Virus record (IMG/VR): IMGVR_UViG_3300032050_013007
Span: 18,254 to 82,253 of that record
Length of the DNA stretch: 64,000 nt
Source of the DNA: a virus
Reading direction: 5' to 3' (one strand)
This document shows positions 26,603-35,517 of this stretch, piece by piece. The notes beneath the pieces were generated by a model. The model made no database searches. It worked only from the letters and a program-made list of their open reading frames with translations, and was not told the DNA's origin. The translations under genes were made by a program, and so were the position numbers. Numbering within the stretch: the stretch's first letter is position 1; every line of letters starts with the position of its first letter.

Positions 26603-26837
26603 TTTAGATGAGATAGATAATTACATCAATATTGAACCTCCCGCAAATTTTACTGGGAGTGGTGAAAATCATATTAGTGTTGTAAAATACGAAATGGTTA
26701 AAACTCTCATTGAAATTTTAATGACTGAAAACGAAGGCGTCGACGAGACACTAGGTCCTAAAAATTCAGATTTATCAATCCCGTTTAAAATAGCGTTTAA
26801 TACACTTTTAAATAAAAAACTTTTAAATAAATACTAA
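26556..26837 (+). CDS. Unknown small phage protein
   Basis: The 93-residue product is acidic and helical, with KILNEHYYLDLDEIDNYI near the start and VKYEMVKTLIEILMTENEG in the middle. It overlaps the upstream gene by 47 bases; an in-frame ATG at 26568 would shorten this to 35. It ends 3 bases before the next gene. No family is recognised. Confidence 0.45.
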   Translation: MKSQMLKILNEHYYLDLDEIDNYINIEPPANFTGSGENHISVVKYEMVKTLIEILMTENEGVDETLGPKNSDLSIPFKIAFNTLLNKKLLNKY

Positions 26838-26840
26838 TCT

Positions 26841-27908
26841 ATGAATCAAGAACAAATTTCAAAGTTAGAGAAATCAATCTCTAACATGAAAGAAAAAAAG
26901 TCCAAAATTTATTTTATTGTACAGGACACAAAAGGAAATGCAAAAGCTTCGGTGGCTTACATTTACCATATGGCAATGTCTCTGATGGAGAAAGGATATA
27001 ATTCCATAATACTTCACGAAAAACCTGACTACACAAATGTAGGTTCATGGATGGGTGTTGATTTTTTAAAAATCCCTCATAAATCGATTGAAGGTCAACA
27101 ACTTGAAATCGCGCCTGAGGATTTAATTGTAATACCAGAACTATACGGGTTTGTCATGTCTCAAATTACAAACTTACCATGTGGTAAAATCGTATTGTGT
27201 CAGGCGTATGACCATATGTTAGAAACACTACAGCCAGGTCAAAATTGGCAACAATTAGGGTTCTTAAAGTGTATTACAACCTCCGAGTTTCAAAAAGAAT
27301 TCATCTCAAATGTAATGAGAAACGTTTCATTTGACATTGTAGAACCTTTCATATCCGAACATTTCAAAAAGCAAAGTTTACCGCCAAAACCAGTAATCGC
27401 AATCCACTCAAGAGATGCTAGAGATACTGCAAATATAATTAAATCATTTTATCTAAAATTCCCACAATATCGATGGGTATCATTCAGAGATATGAGAGGT
27501 CAAACAACTAAAGAGTTTGCAAAAAACCTACAAGATTGTTTCCTTTCAGTATGGGTAGACGAAACAAGTGGGTTTGGAACATTCCCATTAGAATCTATGA
27601 AATCTGGAGTACCTGTACTTGGATTAGTACCTAATTTAACTCCAACGTGGATGAGTGAAACAAATGGTTTTTGGATAAATAACAAAAATCAAATTGTTGA
27701 TTTTATTGCTGATTTTTTACAAAATTGGTTGGAAGATAACATCAAAGAAGAACTTTATACAGAAATGCAAGTAACTGTAGATTACTTATCTAGTAAAGAA
27801 GAATTTTATAACAAAACAGTCGACTTATTTTTAAGTTATATTGATACTAGAGTAAATTCTTTCGAGGAACAATTAAATAAACTAACTGAAATTGAAACCG
27901 CTCAATAA
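26841..27908 (+). CDS. GT-B glycosyltransferase
   Basis: The 355-residue product has KIYFIVQDTKGNAKASVAY at the N-lobe and ends in a GT4-like nucleotide-sugar lobe: PVIAIHSRDARD (184-195), YRWVSFRDMRG, and CFLSVWVDETSGFGTFPLE then SMKSGVPVLGL, where Glu251 is the conserved donor-site residue. It resembles group 1 transferases with a short N-domain. The C-terminal 60 residues are helical. It lies between small unknown genes and a GT2 gene in the same operon. Confidence 0.7.
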   Translation: MNQEQISKLEKSISNMKEKKSKIYFIVQDTKGNAKASVAYIYHMAMSLMEKGYNSIILHEKPDYTNVGSWMGVDFLKIPHKSIEGQQLEIAPEDLIVIPELYGFVMSQITNLPCGKIVLCQAYDHMLETLQPGQNWQQLGFLKCITTSEFQKEFISNVMRNVSFDIVEPFISEHFKKQSLPPKPVIAIHSRDARDTANIIKSFYLKFPQYRWVSFRDMRGQTTKEFAKNLQDCFLSVWVDETSGFGTFPLESMKSGVPVLGLVPNLTPTWMSETNGFWINNKNQIVDFIADFLQNWLEDNIKEELYTEMQVTVDYLSSKEEFYNKTVDLFLSYIDTRVNSFEEQLNKLTEIETAQ

Positions 27909-27909
27909 T

Positions 27910-28725
27910 ATGGAAACAAATAATAACTCTTTTAATGTTTCGGTTATATTACCGATAAAATCCGCAATAGTTCAAGGATTTGATGACTATTTTAAAAAAT
28001 GTATAGATTCTATTAAAAATCAAAAAGTAGGTATTAATGAATTAGTAATTGTACACACAGATGAAACTCAGTTGATTGAATTTTTAGATTCATATGATTT
28101 TGGGGAAATTAATGTAAAAAAATATTCCTGGGGTGGAGAAGCTAACTACGCGATGCAAATTAATTATGGTGTTAGTGTTGCCGAATCTGAGTGGGTGTCA
28201 CTTTTTGAAATTGACGATGAATATTCGAATATTTGGTTTAAAAATGTTAAAAAATATACGGAATCATACCCTGAAGTAAACGGATTTTTACCTCTTGTTA
28301 TTGATGTTGATGAAAAAGGTGTATTTGCGGGGTTCACAAACGAAGCGACATTCGCACTTAACATTTCGGCTGAAATGGGTTATTTAATGAACGAAACCTT
28401 ACACACATATCAAAATTTTCAAATTTCAGGAATGGTTTTGAAAAAAGATGTTTTCTTAGAATATGGTAAAATAAAACCATCATTTAAATTAACATTTGGA
28501 TATGAATTCTTTTTAAGGTTAACATATAATTCTGTTAAAATTATGACAATACCAAAAATTGGTTATAAACACACCAATATGAGAACCGGAAGTATTTTTT
28601 GGAACTATAAAAATGGTGGAGATGTTTTGACAGAAAATGAAGTAAAGTTTTGGATTGAGTCCGCGAAAAAAGAATATTTTTTCACAGGTGAGAGAGGCAT
28701 AAAATACGAACCACAAGAAGTTTAA
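27910..28725 (+). CDS. GT2 family glycosyltransferase
   Basis: I choose ATG 27910 rather than TTG 27892, which leaves a one-base gap after the preceding gene. The 271-residue product starts with FNVSVILPIKS, followed by CIDSIKNQKVGINELVIVHT and a donor site EWVSLFEIDDEYSNIWF, where EIDDE supplies the DxD. An acceptor-side FGYEFFLRL, corresponding to the GT2 ED(x)-type segment, comes later. It probably adds one sugar residue. It overlaps the sigma-factor gene by one base. Confidence 0.75.
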   Translation: METNNNSFNVSVILPIKSAIVQGFDDYFKKCIDSIKNQKVGINELVIVHTDETQLIEFLDSYDFGEINVKKYSWGGEANYAMQINYGVSVAESEWVSLFEIDDEYSNIWFKNVKKYTESYPEVNGFLPLVIDVDEKGVFAGFTNEATFALNISAEMGYLMNETLHTYQNFQISGMVLKKDVFLEYGKIKPSFKLTFGYEFFLRLTYNSVKIMTIPKIGYKHTNMRTGSIFWNYKNGGDVLTENEVKFWIESAKKEYFFTGERGIKYEPQEV

Positions 28726-29474
28726 TGACTGAAATCAGCAGTTTGTCCGGAGAAACAAACGTTGAGCTGAAGAAGAAGGGTAGGAAACCAAAACAGGCAA
28801 ATTATTTTGACGTAAGAGAGGAGCAAGCGGTAATTAGATTTTTACAAGCAGAAACTTTTGACGAAAAAAATAAAATATACAATGAGTTTCTAAGAAAGCC
28901 CTTAGATAAAATGATATCTTCAATAATAAGAAGATATAAATTATACAGAAAAGATATGGACTTCTATGAAATCCATATAGATACTCACTCGTTTTTGATG
29001 ACTAAAATAGATAAGTTTAAACCTTCTAAAGAAAAGAAGGCTTATTCTTACTTTGGTACTATTTGTAAGAATTATCTGATGGGTCAAATTATAAAAGACC
29101 AAAAAGATATGAATCGTAAAATATCTTATGAAGATATATCTAGTAATTTAGAAAACAACGCGGATTTTTCTTACAGTATTGAGAGGGATACAATAGATAC
29201 TGAAGATATTATTACAAATTTTTTGAAAGAAATTGATTATTTTTTACATCAAAGTGATTTATCTGAAAATGAGATAAAGTTGGGGCACGCTCTATATGAA
29301 TTGTTTGACAACTATAATGACATTTTTATTGGTAACGACAATAACAAGTTTAATAAAAATATTATTTTACTTTCTTTAAGAGAAATGACAAATTTGAATA
29401 CAAAAGAAATAAGAAGTTCTATGAAAAAATTTAAAACTATATATTTCAATCTGGTTCAAAAAATGATTAAATAG
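28725..29474 (+). CDS. Phage sigma factor, T4 gp55-like (late transcription)
   Basis: The 249-residue product has a sigma region 2-like core: EFLRKPLDKMISSIIRRYKL, HSFLMTKIDKFKPSKEKKAY, then SYFGTICKNYLMGQIIKDQK, matching the order in gp55 and sigma-70 (FD..K....YI.......). The C-terminal part is helical and does not give a clear region 4. Such factors bind host core polymerase and direct it to phage late promoters. It is the last gene of the long operon. It is the best candidate reader of the GATATTTATA motif seen throughout the window. Confidence 0.65.
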   Translation: MTEISSLSGETNVELKKKGRKPKQANYFDVREEQAVIRFLQAETFDEKNKIYNEFLRKPLDKMISSIIRRYKLYRKDMDFYEIHIDTHSFLMTKIDKFKPSKEKKAYSYFGTICKNYLMGQIIKDQKDMNRKISYEDISSNLENNADFSYSIERDTIDTEDIITNFLKEIDYFLHQSDLSENEIKLGHALYELFDNYNDIFIGNDNNKFNKNIILLSLREMTNLNTKEIRSSMKKFKTIYFNLVQKMIK

Positions 29475-29485
29475 TATTTATTGTT

Positions 29486-29857
29486 ATGCCAAGACCACAA
29501 AAAAAAGAAATAAATCTAACCAAAGATTCAATGTTGTCATTGATGCAAGAGATTTACAACGAACTTGTAGAACAGAGAAATACCGCGATTAGAATACAAA
29601 ACAAAATGTTGTCAATGATGAAAGAGACCGAAGACATGACAGTACTTGGTCCAATCATCAAAGAACAACAAAAAATAATTAATGACTGTGTTGAGAAAAA
29701 ATTAACTCTATCAAAGTTACAATCTTCATTATGGGAAAAATCAAACTCAAATCAGGAAAGTTTTTCTATTAATGATTTAGATGTTGATGATGAGATGTTA
29801 CAAAATTTGATTGAAAAAGATATTTCAAAAAATGACGGGTCATATAAAATGAAATAA
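29486..29857 (+). CDS. Unknown small helical protein next to the sigma factor
   Basis: The 123-residue product is mostly helical and coiled-coil-like (DSMLSLMQEIYNELVEQR, MLSMMKETEDM, PIIKEQQKIINDCVEKKL) with an acidic C-terminus (INDLDVDDEMLQNLIEKD). Its size and its place after the sigma gene recall T4 gp33, the late co-activator, but I see no sequence match and this is only a suggestion. It could also be a tail assembly protein, since baseplate-like genes follow. Confidence 0.4.
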   Translation: MPRPQKKEINLTKDSMLSLMQEIYNELVEQRNTAIRIQNKMLSMMKETEDMTVLGPIIKEQQKIINDCVEKKLTLSKLQSSLWEKSNSNQESFSINDLDVDDEMLQNLIEKDISKNDGSYKMK

Positions 29858-29868
29858 TAACTCAAATA

Positions 29869-31791
29869 ATGTCATTAGACCTTAAATCAGATTATAATAA
29901 AGCTAAGAGTAAAATCCAAGCTACCAAATCATACAAAGATTTAAAGGGTCAGTATGATAAAGCTCAAAAAAAAGTTGGTGATTCTTTAGAAAAAGGAAAG
30001 GACACGCTTAGTGACTCTAAAGAAAAATTTGAGGAACAATTAGATGTAATAAAAAATCAGGCAAAAAGATATCAAACTGAGAAAAAGAACCAATTAGAAG
30101 AACTTTTAGATATCAATAAAGTCACAGGTAATAATTCGGTTAGATATATTAAACAAAAAATGATTAAGGCGTTACAGAATATTCGCCCCAAAATTGATGA
30201 AATTTTAATAGAAGAAGCTATAAAGGCTGTTGGATGTGACCAACAACAAACATATGACCCTGTAACTATTTATGTTAAAGTAAAATCAGTAGACCCTGCC
30301 GGACTTCTTAAAAAAAATCCAACATCTAAAGTTGCCAAAATTTTATATGAAAAGGACGATGTTGTAATACAGAATTTTCCTTTTTCTTTTAATAAAGAAT
30401 TATATAATAGAGTTCAAAATCCAGGTCAATTGTATAGTACCGCAAATGGACAAAATTATTTTGGTAATTCGGGTAATGAGTTATTGGATATAAGTTTTGT
30501 AGAATTCAACAATTTTGGCGAATCAGGACCTTGGTTTCAAGTTGATTTGAAACAAAGAGTTGCCAGTTCACCTAATGTTGTCGGGGAATTTTTAGTAGAC
30601 TATTTTAAAACGATTAATATTTTTGAATTTACCAATGTAATGGCAAATATTATGAACTCACTTAGTGGGGCCATTTCAATTAAAGCCAATGTGGGAGTAA
30701 ATGAAGTCACCGACTCAACAAAATTTGAAAGATATATTGCAAGAATTTTAGGTTTATGTTTTGATAATAGAAAACAAATAGATGTTAGTGGGGTGGCAAA
30801 AGTTGCTGAACTCGATGGGATTGATGAATCTTTTTACGAACTAACACAAATTGAGTTAAGAAATGTTGAAAATAAAGTCAGTAACATCCAAAATGGTGTA
30901 GTTGAATTTGAAGATTGTGATACGGAGAAGCTTCCTGTTAATGCTGACCAAATAGTTGACGCTCTTAATCAGTTAAACTTTGTTGAGGGTAGAGACCTTG
31001 ACAAAGCTGCGGACTCATTATCGGATATTTTAGCACAAAATCCAGCATGGAAAGGATTAGCAATTAACGGAAATATAAAGGCGGCAATTGATTTAAATTT
31101 TATAAAATTAATTACTCAGGGGTTAGTTTTTGCATTACTTGGACCAAAAGTTCTACTTCCTATTTTCACTATGTTAAAAGCGATAGGTAAAGAATTATGT
31201 GGTAATATTAATGGATTTGTTGATTTGCTTATTTGTTTTAAAGAATTCATGAAAGAGTTAATCTCTAAGATTGGTTCTTTGTTCATAAAAGAACTATTCA
31301 AATTAATCAAACGAGACATACTAAATCTAATCCAAGCGGTAATTAAAGATTTGTCTAAAGAGTTAAAAGACAAAAGAATTATTATGATTTTAAAATTGGT
31401 ACAATTAATTTTAGTTGTGGCTCAATTTGTTAGGGATTGGAGAGAATGTAAAAGTGTCGTAGACGAAATTTTGTGGTTACTTAATATTGCATTATCGGGT
31501 TGGGGGTCTCAAATTCCTCTTCCTCTATTGTACGCATCTCAATTATTAGACGGATTTTCTGCAACCAGAGCTTACATAGGGACAATAGAGGAACTACAAA
31601 AAATTGGGGTACCTACCGGTCCTATGCCTGATGGAAGTCCTAATTTAACGGTTTTATCAATGTTGAGTCAGTTAAAGGCTCAAGTTACGGAAGAAGCTGA
31701 AAATGGTAAAGTTCAAATAGCGTTACCACCTTTAACCATAACTCCTGCGGGATTAACAGTACCACAAAGCGCATTCGGTAAAAAATTCTAA
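29869..31791 (+). CDS. Large probable virion (baseplate or tail) protein
   Basis: The 640-residue product begins with a Lys-rich coiled coil (about 1-85, KSKIQATKSYKDLKG, KKVGDSLEKGKDTLSD). A beta-rich middle follows (WFQVDLKQRVASSPNVVGEF, ISIKANVGVNEVTD), then a strongly hydrophobic helical region (about 405-540, including ILKLVQLILVVAQFVRDW). It ends with a Pro-rich tail (ALPPLTITPAGLTVP). It precedes the gp5-like spike gene in the same unit. I do not recognise the family. The hydrophobic stretch may be buried in an assembly or act in membrane contact. A baseplate role is inferred from position. Confidence 0.5.
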   Translation: MSLDLKSDYNKAKSKIQATKSYKDLKGQYDKAQKKVGDSLEKGKDTLSDSKEKFEEQLDVIKNQAKRYQTEKKNQLEELLDINKVTGNNSVRYIKQKMIKALQNIRPKIDEILIEEAIKAVGCDQQQTYDPVTIYVKVKSVDPAGLLKKNPTSKVAKILYEKDDVVIQNFPFSFNKELYNRVQNPGQLYSTANGQNYFGNSGNELLDISFVEFNNFGESGPWFQVDLKQRVASSPNVVGEFLVDYFKTINIFEFTNVMANIMNSLSGAISIKANVGVNEVTDSTKFERYIARILGLCFDNRKQIDVSGVAKVAELDGIDESFYELTQIELRNVENKVSNIQNGVVEFEDCDTEKLPVNADQIVDALNQLNFVEGRDLDKAADSLSDILAQNPAWKGLAINGNIKAAIDLNFIKLITQGLVFALLGPKVLLPIFTMLKAIGKELCGNINGFVDLLICFKEFMKELISKIGSLFIKELFKLIKRDILNLIQAVIKDLSKELKDKRIIMILKLVQLILVVAQFVRDWRECKSVVDEILWLLNIALSGWGSQIPLPLLYASQLLDGFSATRAYIGTIEELQKIGVPTGPMPDGSPNLTVLSMLSQLKAQVTEEAENGKVQIALPPLTITPAGLTVPQSAFGKKF

Positions 31792-31794
31792 ACT

Positions 31795-32010
31795 ATGGAA
31801 AATAAACAACACGCAGAAAAAGTAGTTCAAATAATAAAAGAGTATAAATCCAGACCTAATAAAGATTTAACAATAGCTATGGATTTTTTAAAAGAAGATT
31901 TTGAAAAAACTAAGGACAGTCTCTTAAAACTAACTAATCATTTAGATAAAGTTGAAAATTCTTATAATTTATTATTAAAAGAATACCAAAGTAGGAATCA
32001 ATCAATATGA
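31795..32010 (+). CDS. Small coiled-coil protein
   Basis: The 71-residue product is one long charged helix with heptad spacing (FEKTKDSLLKLTNHLDKVEN, SYNLLLKEYQ). It sits 3 bases after the preceding gene and overlaps the spike gene by 4 bases, so it is co-translated with probable baseplate genes. It may be a chaperone or connector; nothing more can be said. Confidence 0.5.
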   Translation: MENKQHAEKVVQIIKEYKSRPNKDLTIAMDFLKEDFEKTKDSLLKLTNHLDKVENSYNLLLKEYQSRNQSI

Positions 32011-33605
32011 GAATAACCGAACAAAATAAACATCAAATAATATTTCCAGGTATCGTTTACGATGACAATGACCCTATGATGTTAGGTCGTATTAGAGTTA
32101 TACCTGAAACTGAAAATTATTCAGATATAATTGCATCAGTACCAAATTGGAATGAAAAAAAGGATATATGGACAAGTCGAGACCCTTTAATTTTTTTACC
32201 GTTACTTCCAGTTTTTTATAATCAGTCACCTAAAAAAGGAGAGTATGTTCATATATTTTATCAAAACAAAGAATTCCCATTTAAGAATCAATTTTACATA
32301 CAAGGACCATTCTCAAGTCCGTTATTATTAAATTATGAAAATTACCAAGGGGCTAAAAAATTCTTAGCAACTGGAGATAGGATAAAACAAGGGTTGAGTA
32401 TTAAAAATCAAGACGGTACTTATAAAGAAAAAAATAGTAAGGGAGTTTTTGCAGAACCTGAAGATGTTGCAATTTACGGTAGGGGGACTTCTGACTTAGT
32501 AATTAAAGATGAAGAACTATTATTAAGAGCCGGAAAAGTAAGAGGGTTCAAAACTAAAGAATTACCTACGGCAAACATTAACAGAGCTTTTTTACAACTT
32601 TCAAATTTTTCACAAACTAAAGAAAAATTACCAAAAGAAATAAAATTAAGTTTTATTGAAAATGTAAAAAATGTAAAAAAAATTATCATTTGGGATATTT
32701 CCAACTTAGAGAATGATGCTGACTCGTTCAATGGTTCTGTTGGTTTATATGCTGCAATTCCACAACCAACTGGTGAAAATAACCCAATAACTACAAAAAA
32801 TTTCAAAGCTAATACTATAACAAAATTATCGATTGGTACTGAATATCAAGGTCCTATTGAAGAAATAACATTTAACTCTAAATCCTACACTGAAATAGTT
32901 AATATTGTAAATTCATTTATAAGTGGTGTTTTTGGTGGTTTTTTAAATGTTTCTGGTTATACAACAAACAGTCAACAAAATGTTACTCCTGAAAATGTAT
33001 TTCCTCTAATAATTACTCCGTCAAAGGATGCTTACAAAACAGGGTCCAGAGTCAGTCCTAGTATTGACCCTTCACAATTAGTGGAATCTAGAAATTTTAT
33101 GAAATTTTTTAAGGGTATTAACATTGACCCCGCTAAACCTAACAAATCAGGTTTCTTCTTAATTTCTGATAATAGAATCGGTACTCCTGTATTCGGACCG
33201 CAGCAAGATGTTAAGATAAATAGAATAACCCCAACAATATTTACACCTGACCAAATAAGTTACGGTGTAATGGGTGCTCAAAAAATTTATCTATTATCCC
33301 ATAACTCAACACATCCTAGTGGAGGTAAGATAAATTTACAAGATACAATTTACGGAATACCTCAGGATAAATTTATTGGTGATAACAGAAGTATTGAATC
33401 TCTGAGTTTCTCAAGCATAAGAGGTGAAAAAATGTTAGAATTGATTAGAAAGATATTCTCTTTTGTGAAGGGTCATGTTCATGCAATTGCAACAACTCCA
33501 CCAATACCAGTAACTGAAGGTAATGGTATTACTACCGCTGAAATTGACCAGATACTTGCCGACGCTGAAAATACCATCCTTAATCAAAATATCCGTATTA
33601 ATTGA
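32007..33605 (+). CDS. gp5-like baseplate spike / hub protein with OB-fold
   Basis: The 532-residue product has an N-terminal OB-fold like that of T4 gp5 and VgrG: FPGIVYDDNDPMMLGRIRVI (about 13-32), then IWTSRDPLIFLPLLPVF and KKGEYVHIFYQN, followed by NQFYIQGPFSS. The GRIRV and P-x-x-GE-V spacing is typical of the spike OB domain. No lysozyme domain is present, unlike T4 gp5. The C-terminal part contains HNSTHPSGGKINLQD and KGHVHAIATTPPIPVTEG, which is seen in phage spike tips and would fit a metal-binding His tip. It pierces the outer membrane in the inferred role. Confidence 0.72.
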   Translation: MRITEQNKHQIIFPGIVYDDNDPMMLGRIRVIPETENYSDIIASVPNWNEKKDIWTSRDPLIFLPLLPVFYNQSPKKGEYVHIFYQNKEFPFKNQFYIQGPFSSPLLLNYENYQGAKKFLATGDRIKQGLSIKNQDGTYKEKNSKGVFAEPEDVAIYGRGTSDLVIKDEELLLRAGKVRGFKTKELPTANINRAFLQLSNFSQTKEKLPKEIKLSFIENVKNVKKIIIWDISNLENDADSFNGSVGLYAAIPQPTGENNPITTKNFKANTITKLSIGTEYQGPIEEITFNSKSYTEIVNIVNSFISGVFGGFLNVSGYTTNSQQNVTPENVFPLIITPSKDAYKTGSRVSPSIDPSQLVESRNFMKFFKGINIDPAKPNKSGFFLISDNRIGTPVFGPQQDVKINRITPTIFTPDQISYGVMGAQKIYLLSHNSTHPSGGKINLQDTIYGIPQDKFIGDNRSIESLSFSSIRGEKMLELIRKIFSFVKGHVHAIATTPPIPVTEGNGITTAEIDQILADAENTILNQNIRIN

Positions 33606-33614
33606 TATTTATAA
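33604..33614 (+). promoter_or_regulatory. Candidate phage late promoter
   Basis: GATATTTATAA, a full match to the recurring motif, lies 13 bases before ATG 33628 and spans the stop codon of the spike gene. Confidence 0.6.
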
Positions 33615-33627
33615 TTAAAAGTTATAA

Positions 33628-35094
33628 ATGTCTATAAACAATTCTTATTTCAGTAAGAACAACACAATACTATCAAATAGTTTTACTAATACAGGAAGAA
33701 ATCCTGTAACAGAATTATTTTTTGGTAATTTTGTTTATTCTGAATTCCCAAATGGATATAGTAGATTCATATTTGATTTAGATTTAACACTACTTAGGTC
33801 AAAAATTGCCGATGGAACAATATCAACAACTTGTTCAAGTGCAATGACTCACACTCTTAGAATGGTTAATACATCGTTCTTTGAAGAGGAATTAAAAAAT
33901 ACTCCGACTTCAAATGGAAGAATGAGAGCAACCTCGTTTGACCTTATATTATTTAGAATACCTTACGCAAATTCAGAATTACAAACTCCTCAAAATTGGG
34001 ACGAAGGTGTTGGTTATGATTTTGCGGATTTAATTTATGAATTTAAGGACGCGGATAAAAACTTTTCAGATAGACCATCAAACTGGTTTCAAACTACAAC
34101 AATTGATAACTGGACTCAAGAAGGTATATACAACAATAAAAACACAGGTACGGTAAACTATTCGGCACTAACCATTGTTGACACTCAGCATTTTGAATTT
34201 GGGGACGAGAATATCTCCTTTGATATGACTGACGAGATTAATAATATTCTTAACGGTAGTTTAGTTAATACAACGGGGTGGGGTATAGCATATTTACCTC
34301 AGGTTGAAAATTTAACAGGGTTAACTCAACCATACGAAGTTCAATTTTTTACTCGTCATACCCAAACATTTTATGAACCTTACTTAGAAACTAATTATAA
34401 TGATTTAATACAAGATGATAGGAACTTATTTACATTAGGTAAAAGTAATAAGTTATATCTGTATTTATTCGATGATGGTAACCCAATTAATTTGGATGTA
34501 TTACCTACGGTGAATTTAACCGATGGGTCGGGTGATTTAATACCGGGAGCGTCAGGCTTAACCGCTTGTAGAAGAACTAAAGGAGTATATGAGGTTACAA
34601 TACCACCACTAATCGGGTATAAAACACCTTGTACATTTAGTGATGAATGGTCAGGATTAATTTTAAATGGATTAACACTTTCAGACATTACAAATGAATT
34701 TGTAGTTTACCCATTAAAGAAATCTTTATCTATTGGTTTAGATTCTGTAGAACCAAAACTATATGGGTTTGATTATTATGGTATTAAACAAGATGAAAAG
34801 ATTTTTAATACTGATATTAGAAAAGTTGGTGTAATAATTAAACAAGCTTACTCGACCGCTAAACTTCTACCAAAGGTTGATGCCTCATATAGAATTTATG
34901 TTAGAGAAGGTCAAACTGAAGTTCAGGTACAAGACTGGACTAAGGTTAATAGAACACCGAACGAATATTATTTTATTTTTGATACAAGAGATAAAATACC
35001 TAATGAATATTACATCGACATACAAGTTGTTAGTTCTGGAGAAGTTAATACATATAAGAGACAAATTAAATTCCAAATAGTTAATTACAAATAA
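33628..35094 (+). CDS. Probable virion structural protein
   Basis: The 488-residue product is beta-rich with few Lys clusters. It has segments such as GYSRFIFDLDLTLLRSKI (about 39-56), ATSFDLILFRIPYANSEL, FEFGDENISFDMTDEINNIL (about 190-209) and GWGIAYLPQVENL, followed by several beta-sandwich-like stretches to the C-terminus (YYIDIQVVSSGEVNTYKRQI). The layout suggests tandem Ig or fibronectin-like domains of a baseplate wedge or fibre-attachment protein. It starts with its own late-promoter motif. No family is identified. Confidence 0.5.
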   Translation: MSINNSYFSKNNTILSNSFTNTGRNPVTELFFGNFVYSEFPNGYSRFIFDLDLTLLRSKIADGTISTTCSSAMTHTLRMVNTSFFEEELKNTPTSNGRMRATSFDLILFRIPYANSELQTPQNWDEGVGYDFADLIYEFKDADKNFSDRPSNWFQTTTIDNWTQEGIYNNKNTGTVNYSALTIVDTQHFEFGDENISFDMTDEINNILNGSLVNTTGWGIAYLPQVENLTGLTQPYEVQFFTRHTQTFYEPYLETNYNDLIQDDRNLFTLGKSNKLYLYLFDDGNPINLDVLPTVNLTDGSGDLIPGASGLTACRRTKGVYEVTIPPLIGYKTPCTFSDEWSGLILNGLTLSDITNEFVVYPLKKSLSIGLDSVEPKLYGFDYYGIKQDEKIFNTDIRKVGVIIKQAYSTAKLLPKVDASYRIYVREGQTEVQVQDWTKVNRTPNEYYFIFDTRDKIPNEYYIDIQVVSSGEVNTYKRQIKFQIVNYK

Positions 35095-35103
35095 ATAAAA
35101 TTA

Positions 35104-35114
35104 GATATTTATAA
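35104..35114 (+). promoter_or_regulatory. Candidate phage late promoter
   Basis: GATATTTATAA lies 12 bases before ATG 35127, nearly the same spacing as at 33604. Confidence 0.6.
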
Positions 35115-35126
35115 TAAAAAACCACA

Positions 35127-35513
35127 ATGGCATATAGAAATATGACGGGTACTACCTGTGGAAATGGGGAAGTACTTACATTTATAGCGGATGACTCTGG
35201 AGTATCAGCCAGTACTTTTTACCAATTAAGTACAGGTTTATGTATACAAATTACTGCGGTTAATACCGCATATACCGAAACTAATAACACGGTTTCTTTA
35301 GTTAAACAATACGCAAATTGTGCGGCTTGTTTAGCTCCTATTTCGGCAAATACCGAACAAGTAATTGGATTCTATTTAAATAGCGATATTAATAATGGTG
35401 ACGACACTGGAAAAACTTTTGTACCACCTCATCCTGTTTGGACTAATGGTCAAAATCACGCAGTTGTCCAACTTAATATGATTACTCTTGGTGGTAATGG
35501 TTTAAATTCTTAA
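35127..35513 (+). CDS. Small Cys-containing virion-like protein
   Basis: The 128-residue product has paired Cys residues (GTTCGNG, GLCIQI, YANCAACLAPIS) and a Ser/Thr-rich beta pattern, ending VVQLNMITLGGNGLNS. The Cys spacing recalls the small Cys modules in the large adhesin and the protein at 4826, but the match is loose. It is expressed from its own motif and is followed 4 bases later by the gene at 35518. A role as a virion surface or decoration protein is likely but unproven. Confidence 0.45.
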   Translation: MAYRNMTGTTCGNGEVLTFIADDSGVSASTFYQLSTGLCIQITAVNTAYTETNNTVSLVKQYANCAACLAPISANTEQVIGFYLNSDINNGDDTGKTFVPPHPVWTNGQNHAVVQLNMITLGGNGLNS

Positions 35514-35517
35514 TACT

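Noticed and set aside
29474-29486. Late-promoter motif GTATTTATTG before the gene at 29486
   Set aside because: It overlaps the stop of the sigma gene and lies 2 bases from the ATG, so it may be a chance match in AT-rich sequence.
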